Shown one piece after another: positions 1 through 6,084 of a stretch of DNA of 9,443 bases (positions within the stretch are counted from its first letter, which is position 1; every line of letters begins with the position of its first letter). A program made the position numbers and the translations under genes. The notes below the pieces were generated by a model. It had not been told where the DNA came from. It made no database searches and saw nothing but the letters and a program-made list of their open reading frames with translations. The DNA comes from Armatimonadota bacterium (GTDB lineage: Bacteria > Armatimonadota > Fimbriimonadia > Fimbriimonadales > ATM1), in contig JACDEQ010000068.1 of assembly GCA_013816225.1 (NCBI GenBank), forward strand, positions 1 to 9,443, given 5' to 3'.

Positions 1-460
1 GATGGTATGGCTCAGATGGACCTTCGCTCCAATCGACAAACATCTTGTAATCACTTCCGCTGACTGAACTGGAATCCACCACGATTCCTATATCTTCCAG
101 ATACTTAACGTCCGACGGCAGAAGAGCAAACGCGCCCGCGCGAAATGACGTGGCTTTAATGCGATGCGACTTGAGCATGTCCTTCGCCATAAAAATAATG
201 TTGCCGCGAACCTTCGGGTCTTCAACGTAACCGCGGTCGTTTTCGAAATAAACATGCATACCTATTTCGTGCCAGCTCGGAATTTTGTGGAGGTATTCGC
301 GATAATAAAGGTTGGTGTTCGCAGAGGGGTCGCTTTCGCTGATATGGATTAACCACGTAATGGGAACAAAAAGTTTTTCGGCAAGTTTGATGATTTCGGC
401 GGTGTAGCACCGGTCGTGGTGGGCTGCTTTGCAGTCCACCGTCAGGGCAACTGTCGGCAT
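1..460 (-). CDS. Polysaccharide-deacetylase-like protein, 3' end cut by window edge
   Basis: The minus-strand frame starting at ATG 460-458 stays open for 153 codons to the left edge, so only the N-terminal part is visible. It resembles the NodB/polysaccharide deacetylase fold (carbohydrate esterase 4 and relatives), whose members remove acetyl groups from cell-wall or capsule sugars. Residues 4-9 (VALTVD) fit strand 1 with the catalytic Asp (D9). HEIGMH at 64-69 fits the metal-binding HxxxxH motif, and SFRAGAF at 105-111 fits the conserved Arg motif. The residue after D9 is Cys rather than the usual Asp or Glu metal ligand, so the activity may differ from the classic family. An AGGAGAAGAG ribosome site lies about 7-12 nt upstream and supports this start. 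No signal peptide is seen, which suggests a cytoplasmic protein. The fold is fairly sure; the substrate is unknown. Confidence 0.72.
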   Translation of the reverse strand, partial: MPTVALTVDCKAAHHDRCYTAEIIKLAEKLFVPITWLIHISESDPSANTNLYYREYLHKIPSWHEIGMHVYFENDRGYVEDPKVRGNIIFMAKDMLKSHRIKATSFRAGAFALLPSDVKYLEDIGIVVDSSSVSGSDYKMFVDWSEGPSEPYH

Positions 461-520
461 GTCTGTTCTCTTCTCCTGTGTCGGGCGCTGTCCGCGACGG
501 GTCTATCTTAGCCCGTTTTG

Positions 521-552
521 CAAAACAAAAATGGGCCGCCCGAAGACGGCCC
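521..552 (-). terminator. Intrinsic terminator with UUCG tetraloop
   Basis: Read leftward, an 8-bp stem (533-540 against 545-552, one G-U pair) closes on a TTCG loop flanked by C and G, the very stable cUUCGg form. It is followed at once by ATTTTTGTTTT (532-522). On the plus strand only TTT follows, so it acts leftward. It would end transcripts arriving from the remnant at 786-951 or from the methyltransferase, and it insulates the deacetylase-like gene. Confidence 0.65.
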
Positions 553-785
553 TTTCCCCTGTTGGTAATGGCGGTTATCTCTTGCGACGGCTCGCGACCC
601 TCCGTCGCATGAAAAAGAGAGGCCCGTGCCGGAGTCGTATTTGGGTGAAAGGTTTGAGGAGCACCTAAGCGGCCAAGATCGCGGGCCCTTGAAATTGCCC
701 GCCGCTTCACCCGGGGGTGGTGGGCGGGGCGGATGAATGTTGTACGCACTTCTATCTACGCTGGCGCGAGCCGACTTATGACGTC
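553..785. other. Gene-poor stretch with two hairpins
   Basis: I see no convincing gene here. The open frames on both strands have odd composition and no family resemblance. Two inverted repeats occur: an 8-bp perfect stem at 583-590/602-609 with an 11-nt loop, and a 6-bp GCGGGC/GCCCGC stem at 681-686/697-702 with a 10-nt loop. Neither has a T-tract on either strand, so they are not typical intrinsic terminators. The stretch reads as the 3' untranslated region of the remnant at 786-951, ending in the terminator at 521-552. Confidence 0.45.
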
Positions 786-951
786 CTACGGCGCGGTAAT
801 TTTCACCACGGTCGAGCCTTTCTCGTTGCCGGTCGTCGTCATCACGTAGACCTTGAACCACGCGGCGCTTCCGGGAGCGGGCGGCCGAAGTTCATATCAA
901 GGTCACTCTGTTACCCGCGGTACTGATAGAGGTCGAAGTGTCGACGAAAGT
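786..951 (-). pseudogene. C-terminal remnant of a fibronectin-III-like protein, frameshifted
   Basis: The frame ending at TAG 788-786 gives about 36 residues that look like a real protein end: AWFKVYVMTTTGNEKG followed by STVVKITAP. This fits the last two strands of a fibronectin type III domain. The frame is blocked by TGA at 899-897. Shifting by one base near 892-900 joins it to a second segment (951 down to 895) containing TFVDTSTS and GNRVT, which fits the preceding strands of the same fold. No start codon or longer upstream frame exists, because the methyltransferase gene begins its 3' end about 70 bp away. I read it as the decayed tail of a larger gene whose front is gone. The domain assignment rests on pattern only and the frameshift could be a sequencing error. 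Confidence 0.4.
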
Positions 952-1020
952 CAGACTTCATCGACATATCCTCGTTATATGTTCTTTGCATCGACACAGG
1001 AATCGCCCCTCGACAATCAG

Positions 1021-2841
1021 CTATTCGGGCTCCGCATAGGCTATCTCCTGCTGCGTCGTCGCCCTCTTTGTTTGCGTCGCCCTTCGAAAAGTAGCCAATC
1101 CCCACTGGGGCAATTCGGGGACGACACCCTTCAACAGCTCAGCAACCGTGATGATTTGGAGCACGGGGAATGAACGCGTCGGGTGGAGGCTGCTGTGCCA
1201 GCGGCCGGCGGATGCCGCCGCCTGCTTCATCGGGCCGGTCGGCTCTTCGAGCGTTATAAGAATTCCGCTTACCGCTCCACTGTTCGTAACGACGCCCAGC
1301 AGCCCGTCGACGAACGCTGAACCGACGGACTTCCCGCCCTTCACACTGACTATCGATTTCTTGTATTCGGCTTCGCTATCTTGGAACGTGATAATCCCGT
1401 CGATTCCCTTGTCGGCGCCCATAGCCGCCCTGTCCTTGGTGTCGCGCTCCTTACCCTGCGCGCCGACCATGGCGACGCACCACCACTCGAACTGGAACTT
1501 GTCGCTCTCGGCAAGGAAGCGGGCCGCGCCGAGGTCTTCGGGGACGCCTTTCACTTCGTAGGGAGCGAGCCCGGTTTGAAGCCCGACGCCGAGTATATCC
1601 GAGCCGTCCTTGAAATACGCCTTGAGGGCCTCGCGTCGCTTTTGCACCGGGAAGTCGGCCAGCCGCTTCGTGTCTTTGCCGGGCGTGAACTGGTCGAGGA
1701 GCCGGCGCTCCATGAGGTCGACTGCGAGGTAGGTGACGTCGATCCCGATCCATCGGCGCTTCAACTTCTCGGCGACGGCGATCGTTGTGCCGCAGCCACA
1801 GAACGGGTCGAGGACCAGGTCTCCCTCGTTGCTCGATGCAAGAATTATTCGTTCGAGAAGTGCTTCGGGTTTCTGGGTGGGGTAGCCGAGACGTTCAGAG
1901 GCCTGCGAATTGATCGCAGCGATGTCCGTCCAGATATCGCCAATCTCCTTTCCTTGAAGAGCGTCTGCATACCATGTGAGACGCGGGAAGCCTGAACCTG
2001 ACGGCCAATAAATGAGGCCCGCGTTATCAAGGGCGTCAAGTCTTTCTTGACGAGAAATGCCTTCGATCCCTGCAGATTCAAGAACCGCTTGCGGCAACGC
2101 CCAATGCCGGCCAAGCGCTGTCGGATCGTAGCCTCTCCATGGTTCACCGCTTGATCCCTTACTGGTTCCGGGGCCGGTAAGCGAAATGTCTTGAAATCGA
2201 CGCCCTTCGGGATCGCGCTTGCGAAAGTGTGACGCAATGTATGACTCGGATTGATCAACTCTTGGCGCCTGCCATGTAAAACCCTTGCACGGCCTATAAA
2301 ACAGTAAACAATCGTGTATCCGTCCAAACTTCTTGTCCGAGGTTCTTGCCCCCGTACGCTGCCACGTAATCTCGTTCATGAAGCTTCCCCAGCCGAACAC
2401 CGCATCCAAGACCAGCTTTATATAGTGGCTGGCCGTCGGGTCGCAATGGAGGTAGAGGCTTCCGGTGGGCTTGAGAACGCGGCGGAGTTCGACGAGGCGG
2501 AGCGCCATCATGGTGAGGTACGCCATCATGCTGTTGCCCCTCTTGCCCGTGTCGCCTGTGAGGAACACCTTGAGCGATTCCATGAGGTTCTTGAGCGGAA
2601 TGGGGATCGCATGGCTCGTCATCAGCTCGCCAAACGCCTCCGCCGCCTCCTTGTCCCACTCCCACGTATCCTTGAACGCCGTCGCCTGCGACTCGCTCGC
2701 CTCGCCGGAGGCACTCTTGAAGAGCATGTTGTAGTCGGCTTTAGAGTTGAACGGCGGATCGAGGTAGATCAGGTCGACGGACTCGGTCTCGACGTATTTG
2801 CGCAGGATGTCGAGGTTGTCGCCATGGTAGAGCTCATTCAC
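1021..2841 (-). CDS. Beta-class DNA methyltransferase fused to a PD-(D/E)XK-like domain
   Basis: This is a 606-residue site-specific DNA methyltransferase of the N6-adenine/N4-cytosine type. DPPF (28-31, motif IV) comes before the SAM-binding DPFCGCGTT (345-353, motif I), the beta-class order. TQKPEALLERI (322-332), the motif X region, precedes motif I as expected. Residues 440-545 form a second domain with FEWW (451-454), GADKGIDG (475-482) and VSVKGG (498-503). This fits a Mrr-like restriction endonuclease fold with D481 and K501, but Ser replaces the usual acidic or Gln residue at 499. Similar fusions are known among bacterial and phage methyltransferases. The start is GTG in an LYHGDNLD context that fits the family N-terminus; no clear Shine-Dalgarno is visible. 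No separate restriction or specificity gene lies beside it. Target sequence and cleavage activity cannot be told. Confidence 0.88.
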   Translation of the reverse strand: MNELYHGDNLDILRKYVETESVDLIYLDPPFNSKADYNMLFKSASGEASESQATAFKDTWEWDKEAAEAFGELMTSHAIPIPLKNLMESLKVFLTGDTGKRGNSMMAYLTMMALRLVELRRVLKPTGSLYLHCDPTASHYIKLVLDAVFGWGSFMNEITWQRTGARTSDKKFGRIHDCLLFYRPCKGFTWQAPRVDQSESYIASHFRKRDPEGRRFQDISLTGPGTSKGSSGEPWRGYDPTALGRHWALPQAVLESAGIEGISRQERLDALDNAGLIYWPSGSGFPRLTWYADALQGKEIGDIWTDIAAINSQASERLGYPTQKPEALLERIILASSNEGDLVLDPFCGCGTTIAVAEKLKRRWIGIDVTYLAVDLMERRLLDQFTPGKDTKRLADFPVQKRREALKAYFKDGSDILGVGLQTGLAPYEVKGVPEDLGAARFLAESDKFQFEWWCVAMVGAQGKERDTKDRAAMGADKGIDGIITFQDSEAEYKKSIVSVKGGKSVGSAFVDGLLGVVTNSGAVSGILITLEEPTGPMKQAAASAGRWHSSLHPTRSFPVLQIITVAELLKGVVPELPQWGLATFRRATQTKRATTQQEIAYAEPE

Positions 2842-2886
2842 ATCGTGAGTATGGACGCTCGGGGGCTGAGGTTCGCCCCGTCAGCT

Positions 2887-2892
2887 AGTATA
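2887..2892 (-). promoter_or_regulatory. Possible -10 element for the methyltransferase gene
   Basis: The minus strand reads TATACT (5 of 6 to TATAAT) about 45 nt before the GTG start, in the T-run of the preceding terminator. No good -35 box is seen at the right distance, so this is weak. A GGGGC/GCCCC hairpin (2862-2866/2875-2879) lies between it and the start, about 20 nt upstream of the GTG. Confidence 0.22.
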
Positions 2893-2924
2893 AAGAAGCG
2901 AGGCCGATTTCTCGGCACCCGCTT
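2888..2924 (-). terminator. Intrinsic terminator after the PEP-CTERM gene
   Basis: Leftward, the stem AAGCG + GCCGA pairs with TCGGC + CGCTT around a GAAA (GNRA) loop, with a small internal bulge (GGT opposite CT). Arms are at 2912-2924 and 2896-2907. CTTTATA follows. It sits about 20 bp past the PEP-CTERM stop at 2947 and should end the glucosidase/PEP-CTERM transcript before the methyltransferase gene. The plus strand lacks a T-tract. Confidence 0.65.
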
Positions 2925-2946
2925 CATGGCAGTTCAAGACAACCTG

Positions 2947-3546
2947 CTAGCGTCTACGGCGGCGAAAAGCCAACGCGACGAGCCCGACAGCCAAGCCCGT
3001 CACCGCGGCCGGTTCCGGCACTGTGTTCAGATTGTCGATTTGGACATCATTGTTGACTCCGTCGATGATCTCAAGGCTGATGAGGTCTGTCATCCCCGTC
3101 AGGGCGTATGTTTCGAGTGTCGATCCATCGGTCAACGGGATCACGTTGACCGTGACCCCCAGGTCGGAATGGATTCCGGTGAAGGTCACAAGATCGCCGG
3201 TGCCACTCAGGAACACATCGGCCATGTCGATGGCGAGCACGTCGAACGGGCCGCCGCCGATTTCCGTCATCATGAGGCCGTCGTCGTAGTAGTTGGCGAA
3301 GATGGCCGTCGAGCCCGTGTAATAGCCGAACGGATCATCTGCTGTCCAAGAGGCGATCGCTATCTCGTCGCCGGCATGCAGCAGGGACGCGAAGTTGTAG
3401 CCACCCGAGTCGACGTTGTCGCCATAGAAAGTGACGCCCGACGTTCCATTGTTCAAGAGGTCCTCGAAGTCGACGATCTGCGCGTTCGATGCCACCGTTG
3501 CGCCCGTGAGCGCTGTTGCCAGAGCCATAAGTTTCATAGATTTCAT
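2947..3546 (-). CDS. PEP-CTERM sorting-signal surface protein
   Basis: This is a secreted 199-residue protein of unknown function with both export signals. Residues 1-22 form a signal peptide (Lys at 2 and 5, hydrophobic core, cleavage likely near SNAQ). The C-terminus carries VPEP (176-179), a hydrophobic helix (about 180-194) and five arginines. This is the PEP-CTERM tripartite signal handled by exosortase/EpsH-type enzymes, usually for delivery to the envelope or exopolysaccharide matrix. The middle is acidic, rich in Asp, Gly and Thr, and probably beta-rich; I recognise no enzyme domain. GGAGG (3552-3556) sits 5 nt before the ATG and selects this start over M4 and M7. The ATG shares ATGA with the stop of the upstream glucosidase gene, so the two are probably co-translated. 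No exosortase gene is in the window. Confidence 0.85.
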   Translation of the reverse strand: MKSMKLMALATALTGATVASNAQIVDFEDLLNNGTSGVTFYGDNVDSGGYNFASLLHAGDEIAIASWTADDPFGYYTGSTAIFANYYDDGLMMTEIGGGPFDVLAIDMADVFLSGTGDLVTFTGIHSDLGVTVNVIPLTDGSTLETYALTGMTDLISLEIIDGVNNDVQIDNLNTVPEPAAVTGLAVGLVALAFRRRRR

Positions 3547-5297
3547 TTTATCCTCCCGGATGTTTCGATTAAGAGGGCCGAGGTTGACTGAAACGGCCCA
3601 TCTAATAACCTATTGTCGTGTTGCGTTGATTTGTGACGGGAACTTTTAATGATCACCCCATCGTGATCGGCTCGGATTGTATATCGCCTCCCATCGATCC
3701 ATAGATTCGTGAACGTGATGCTTCGCCACGCCTTGGGGAGATTTGGTTCGATGGATAAATGGCAGCCGTTCCGCATGGGAACCGACCTGCCCCGGACCGC
3801 CTCCTTCGATATCCTCACCCCGAGGAACCCGTAGATCACCGATTGCAGGCAGCCCGCCGCGCCGGTGACGAAATAGGTGTCCTGCGAGCCCCGCCGCTCT
3901 TGGAATTGCATGTTGCGGTCGACGAAAGGCTCCCACGAACGCTTCCAAAGGACGTACGCCTCGTCGGCGCGGCCGAGCCTGGCGGCGATGACGGCGTGGA
4001 TGCTGTCGCTCATTGCCGGGCCGACTTCGCTGGTCTTGTCCTTGTATCGGTCGAACATCCTATGCTGGGTCACGAGGTCGAACGGCCATTCGAGCGGGTA
4101 GAGCGCGAGGAGCGCGGCGGCTTGCTGGTAGGTCTTTAGGTGGTCGTTGTCGTAAGTCGCCGGCAGACCGTCGCTTGCCCGGGGAATGACGACCTTCTTC
4201 GCCCATTCGTCGCTGCCTATGCGCTCGGCGGTCCACTTGGCGAGGAGGTTGGTGACGAGGTCGTTGTTTCGCAGGCGTCCCTCGTCGGGACTTTCGACGT
4301 TCGGGATTTCGATGCCCCTGGCCGTATCCCTGGCGGCGGCCTCGAACTGGCGGAACGCGATCTGCGCGACCTCGCGGGAGGTTTCGGTGGAGACGAAGCC
4401 GAACGCGGCAGCCCCCTCGATCCACCACGCGACCCACCCCGCGACGTGGATCGCGCGGGCGAATTCCTTCGGCGTGAGGTCCTCGCCGTCGGCTCCCGCT
4501 TCCCAAGGGATGTGGCGCCGCCTAAGGACGCGATCTGCCCTCCACTTGGTGGCATCCTTGGCCACGGAGGGCCGGATCAGCGCGTAGACAGGGAGCATCC
4601 ACGCTTCGGCGTCCCAGAACCTGCGCCCGCGGTACTTCGCGCTGCTGACGCCCATCGGCGGGAGCATGGGGCTGCCGTTGATATAGAGGTTGAAGAGGAA
4701 GGAGTCGATAGCGCGCTGATCTTCATCGGGGCCGTCGATGATGATGCGGGTTTGGAAGAGCTTGGCGAGGTGCGCCTTGGATCGGTTTAGGATGTCGTCG
4801 TAGCGGAACGTGGGTTTTTCGGCCATCGTGCCGGAAATCCTCTCGATTGTGTTTGTATCGATCCGACGAATGATCTCCCAAGAGTGGAGATTGTCTGCCG
4901 GGGGGCTCGTTATGCGAATGTGCGCGTTCGAGGTAAAGCGCTGGGCAACGATCGGTTCTATGGGATCGACGACGGTGATGACTCGCACGAATTTAGTGCC
5001 GTCGCGCCTTTCGACAGTGTGTTCGCCGCTTCGATAGTCCAGGTGGGACTCCTTTAGCTGGAGTTCTCCAGCGTCCTCGACCTCGATGTTTACCGAAGCG
5101 GGATTGACGCTGGGCCCGAACCTGCTCGTGTGCATCTCGAAGGCGGGCAAACCCCGTCCAGTCCCGTCGGGGCCGATTCGGATGCCGAATCTCGGGTTCC
5201 CGAGGTACACGGATGGCTCGTTGGGGACGGGAGCCCGCTCGCTCATACATCCCGTCAGACAGGCCAACAGAACAGCAACGACGACTCTTCGCAGCAT
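3543..5297 (-). CDS. GH65-type glucosidase lipoprotein (acid trehalase/ATHL1-like)
   Basis: This 584-residue protein fits the (alpha/alpha)6 barrel of glycoside hydrolase family 65. RRFWDAEAWMLP (225-236) matches the substrate-binding WD-E motif, ESPDEG (335-340) offers the general acid E339, and GPAMSDSIHA (426-435) plus TGAAGCLQ (478-485) match later barrel helices. LPKAWRSITF (519-528) starts the usual C-terminal beta domain. FQE (465-467) sits where ATHL1-type hydrolases keep a catalytic Glu, and the phosphate-site motif of GH65 phosphorylases is not seen, so hydrolysis of an alpha-glucoside is more likely than phosphorolysis. The N-terminus is a lipoprotein signal with lipobox LTGC (C17), placing the enzyme on a membrane facing out. 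The family N-terminal beta domain seems short. The last 30 or so residues extend past the family end and overlap the next gene. No Shine-Dalgarno precedes the ATG. The sugar substrate is unknown. Confidence 0.82.
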   Translation of the reverse strand: MLRRVVVAVLLACLTGCMSERAPVPNEPSVYLGNPRFGIRIGPDGTGRGLPAFEMHTSRFGPSVNPASVNIEVEDAGELQLKESHLDYRSGEHTVERRDGTKFVRVITVVDPIEPIVAQRFTSNAHIRITSPPADNLHSWEIIRRIDTNTIERISGTMAEKPTFRYDDILNRSKAHLAKLFQTRIIIDGPDEDQRAIDSFLFNLYINGSPMLPPMGVSSAKYRGRRFWDAEAWMLPVYALIRPSVAKDATKWRADRVLRRRHIPWEAGADGEDLTPKEFARAIHVAGWVAWWIEGAAAFGFVSTETSREVAQIAFRQFEAAARDTARGIEIPNVESPDEGRLRNNDLVTNLLAKWTAERIGSDEWAKKVVIPRASDGLPATYDNDHLKTYQQAAALLALYPLEWPFDLVTQHRMFDRYKDKTSEVGPAMSDSIHAVIAARLGRADEAYVLWKRSWEPFVDRNMQFQERRGSQDTYFVTGAAGCLQSVIYGFLGVRISKEAVRGRSVPMRNGCHLSIEPNLPKAWRSITFTNLWIDGRRYTIRADHDGVIIKSSRHKSTQHDNRLLDGPFQSTSALLIETSGRIK

Positions 5298-5305
5298 GTA
5301 TGCGC

Positions 5306-5311
5306 AGTCTA
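5306..5311 (-). promoter_or_regulatory. Possible -10 element giving a leaderless glucosidase mRNA
   Basis: The minus strand reads TAGACT (TANNNT type) 8 nt before the glucosidase ATG. With no Shine-Dalgarno present, transcription could start at or next to the start codon. No recognisable -35 box is seen. Confidence 0.25.
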
Positions 5312-5351
5312 CCGGCTGGCCCTGGAGGGCGACGCTTAGCTAGCCACCGAG

Positions 5352-5357
5352 TAAACT
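5352..5357 (+). promoter_or_regulatory. Possible -10 element giving a leaderless atp operon mRNA
   Basis: TAAACT (TANNNT type) lies 9 nt before the atpZ ATG, and no Shine-Dalgarno is seen there. The promoter of the whole operon must lie in this 69-bp divergent gap or inside the glucosidase gene. No clear -35 box is visible. Confidence 0.25.
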
Positions 5358-5366
5358 CCCGATCAC

Positions 5367-5699
5367 ATGGATTCCGATCGGCCAGAACCCGAGCAACCCG
5401 AGATCGAGAAGACCGGCCTTCCCGAGCCGCCGGACTGGGAGTGGCAGCGCCCACAAAAGCCCGAACCCGACGCCTACGTGCCGTCCAACGCAAGGCAGGC
5501 GGTCTATTCGCGCGGAATGGGGCTCGCCATCGCGATTGGCTCTGCGTTTATAGGCCCGGTGCTGGGAGGCATCCTCATCGGGGCGTTGATCGACGGCAAG
5601 GTCGGCGGAACAGGCACGATCATCGGGCTACTCGTAGGCATGGTCCTTGCGTTCGTGCTGCTCATCCGCCTCGTGAACAAGCTGAATGAAGATAGCTGA
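5367..5699 (+). CDS. atpZ: AtpZ-like ATP synthase accessory membrane protein
   Basis: This is a 110-residue membrane protein at the head of the ATP synthase operon, where AtpZ (ATPase gene 1 family) is usually found. AtpZ is thought to aid assembly or stability of the Fo part together with AtpI. The first 45 residues are rich in Pro, Glu and Asp and should lie in the cytoplasm. Two helices follow at about 51-75 and 83-103, the first ending in GGILIGALIDGK, the Gly-rich loop pattern of the family. The sequence is weakly conserved in general, so position carries much of the call. The gene overlaps atpI by 14 bp. The ATG start lacks a Shine-Dalgarno. The acidic Pro-rich tail is longer than in many members. 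Confidence 0.75.
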   Translation: MDSDRPEPEQPEIEKTGLPEPPDWEWQRPQKPEPDAYVPSNARQAVYSRGMGLAIAIGSAFIGPVLGGILIGALIDGKVGGTGTIIGLLVGMVLAFVLLIRLVNKLNEDS

Positions 5700-6084
5700 T
5701 CCCGGCCCTGTAAGCTTCGCGCTCAACTGGACGCCGGTGCTCGTGGCGGCGGGCCTCCCCATCGCATGGCTCATCGGAGGTCTTCCTGCGGGTGTGGGCT
5801 TCGCAATCGGCGGGGCGGTGTCGATAGCGTCCCTCTGGATGGCGCGCCTCGTCGTCGGAAGCTCGATCAATGAAGCCAACGCGAAGCTCGCCGAACAGGC
5901 ACGACTCCAGCTCCTGCTCCTTTTGAAGGTGCCGCTTTTCGCCATTGTGATTTTTTTCACAAACTCCCTGGGCATGGGGGCGATTTCGGCCTTTTTGGGT
6001 GGCTACCTTTTGGTATACTTGGCGCTGGTTTTAGGGGCGCTGAAGCAGCCAGACACCGCCACGACTACGGATGAGAATCGGTAA
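5686..6084 (+). CDS. atpI: ATP synthase subunit I (AtpI), assembly factor
   Basis: This is a 132-residue membrane protein with four likely helices (about 16-33, 36-56, 75-93 and 96-118), fitting the ATP synthase I chain family. AtpI helps build the c-ring and is not part of the finished enzyme in most species. Its place between atpZ and atpB is standard. The gene begins inside atpZ and ends inside atpB, each with a 14-bp overlap, so translation is probably coupled on both sides. There is a conserved-looking KVPLFAIVI segment (81-89) at the third helix. The tail is short, charged and Thr-rich. The family is variable and the call relies on helix layout plus context. Confidence 0.75.
   Translation: MKIADPGPVSFALNWTPVLVAAGLPIAWLIGGLPAGVGFAIGGAVSIASLWMARLVVGSSINEANAKLAEQARLQLLLLLKVPLFAIVIFFTNSLGMGAISAFLGGYLLVYLALVLGALKQPDTATTTDENR

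Noticed and set aside
222..861. Overlapping minus-strand open frames in the gene-poor stretch
   Set aside because: They are rich in Arg, Pro and Ser, run through the terminator and into the deacetylase-like gene, and show no family pattern. The likely remnant at 786-951 lies in different frames.
959..996. Direct repeat CATCGACA at 959-966 and 989-996
   Set aside because: Only two copies of 8 bp, with no further structure or known site.
911..1105. 64-codon minus-strand frame overlapping the end of the methyltransferase gene
   Set aside because: It overlaps a well-supported gene in another frame and lacks a ribosome site and family resemblance.
1017..2887. TCAGCTA present at 1017-1023 and 2881-2887, as if a target-site duplication flanking the methyltransferase gene
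   Set aside because: A 7-bp match between two 100-bp flanks is expected by chance about half the time, and there are no terminal inverted repeats or transposase.
2314..3591. 425-codon open frame on the plus strand
   Set aside because: It runs antisense across two genes with clear families or signals (methyltransferase and PEP-CTERM) and resembles nothing; it is a by-product of GC-rich codon use.
4140..4790. 216-codon plus-strand frame inside the glucosidase gene
   Set aside because: It is antisense to conserved GH65 barrel motifs; a shadow frame.
5686..6084. Equal 14-bp overlaps at both ends of atpI as a possible special signal
   Set aside because: Short overlaps are common in atp operons; equal length is probably coincidence.
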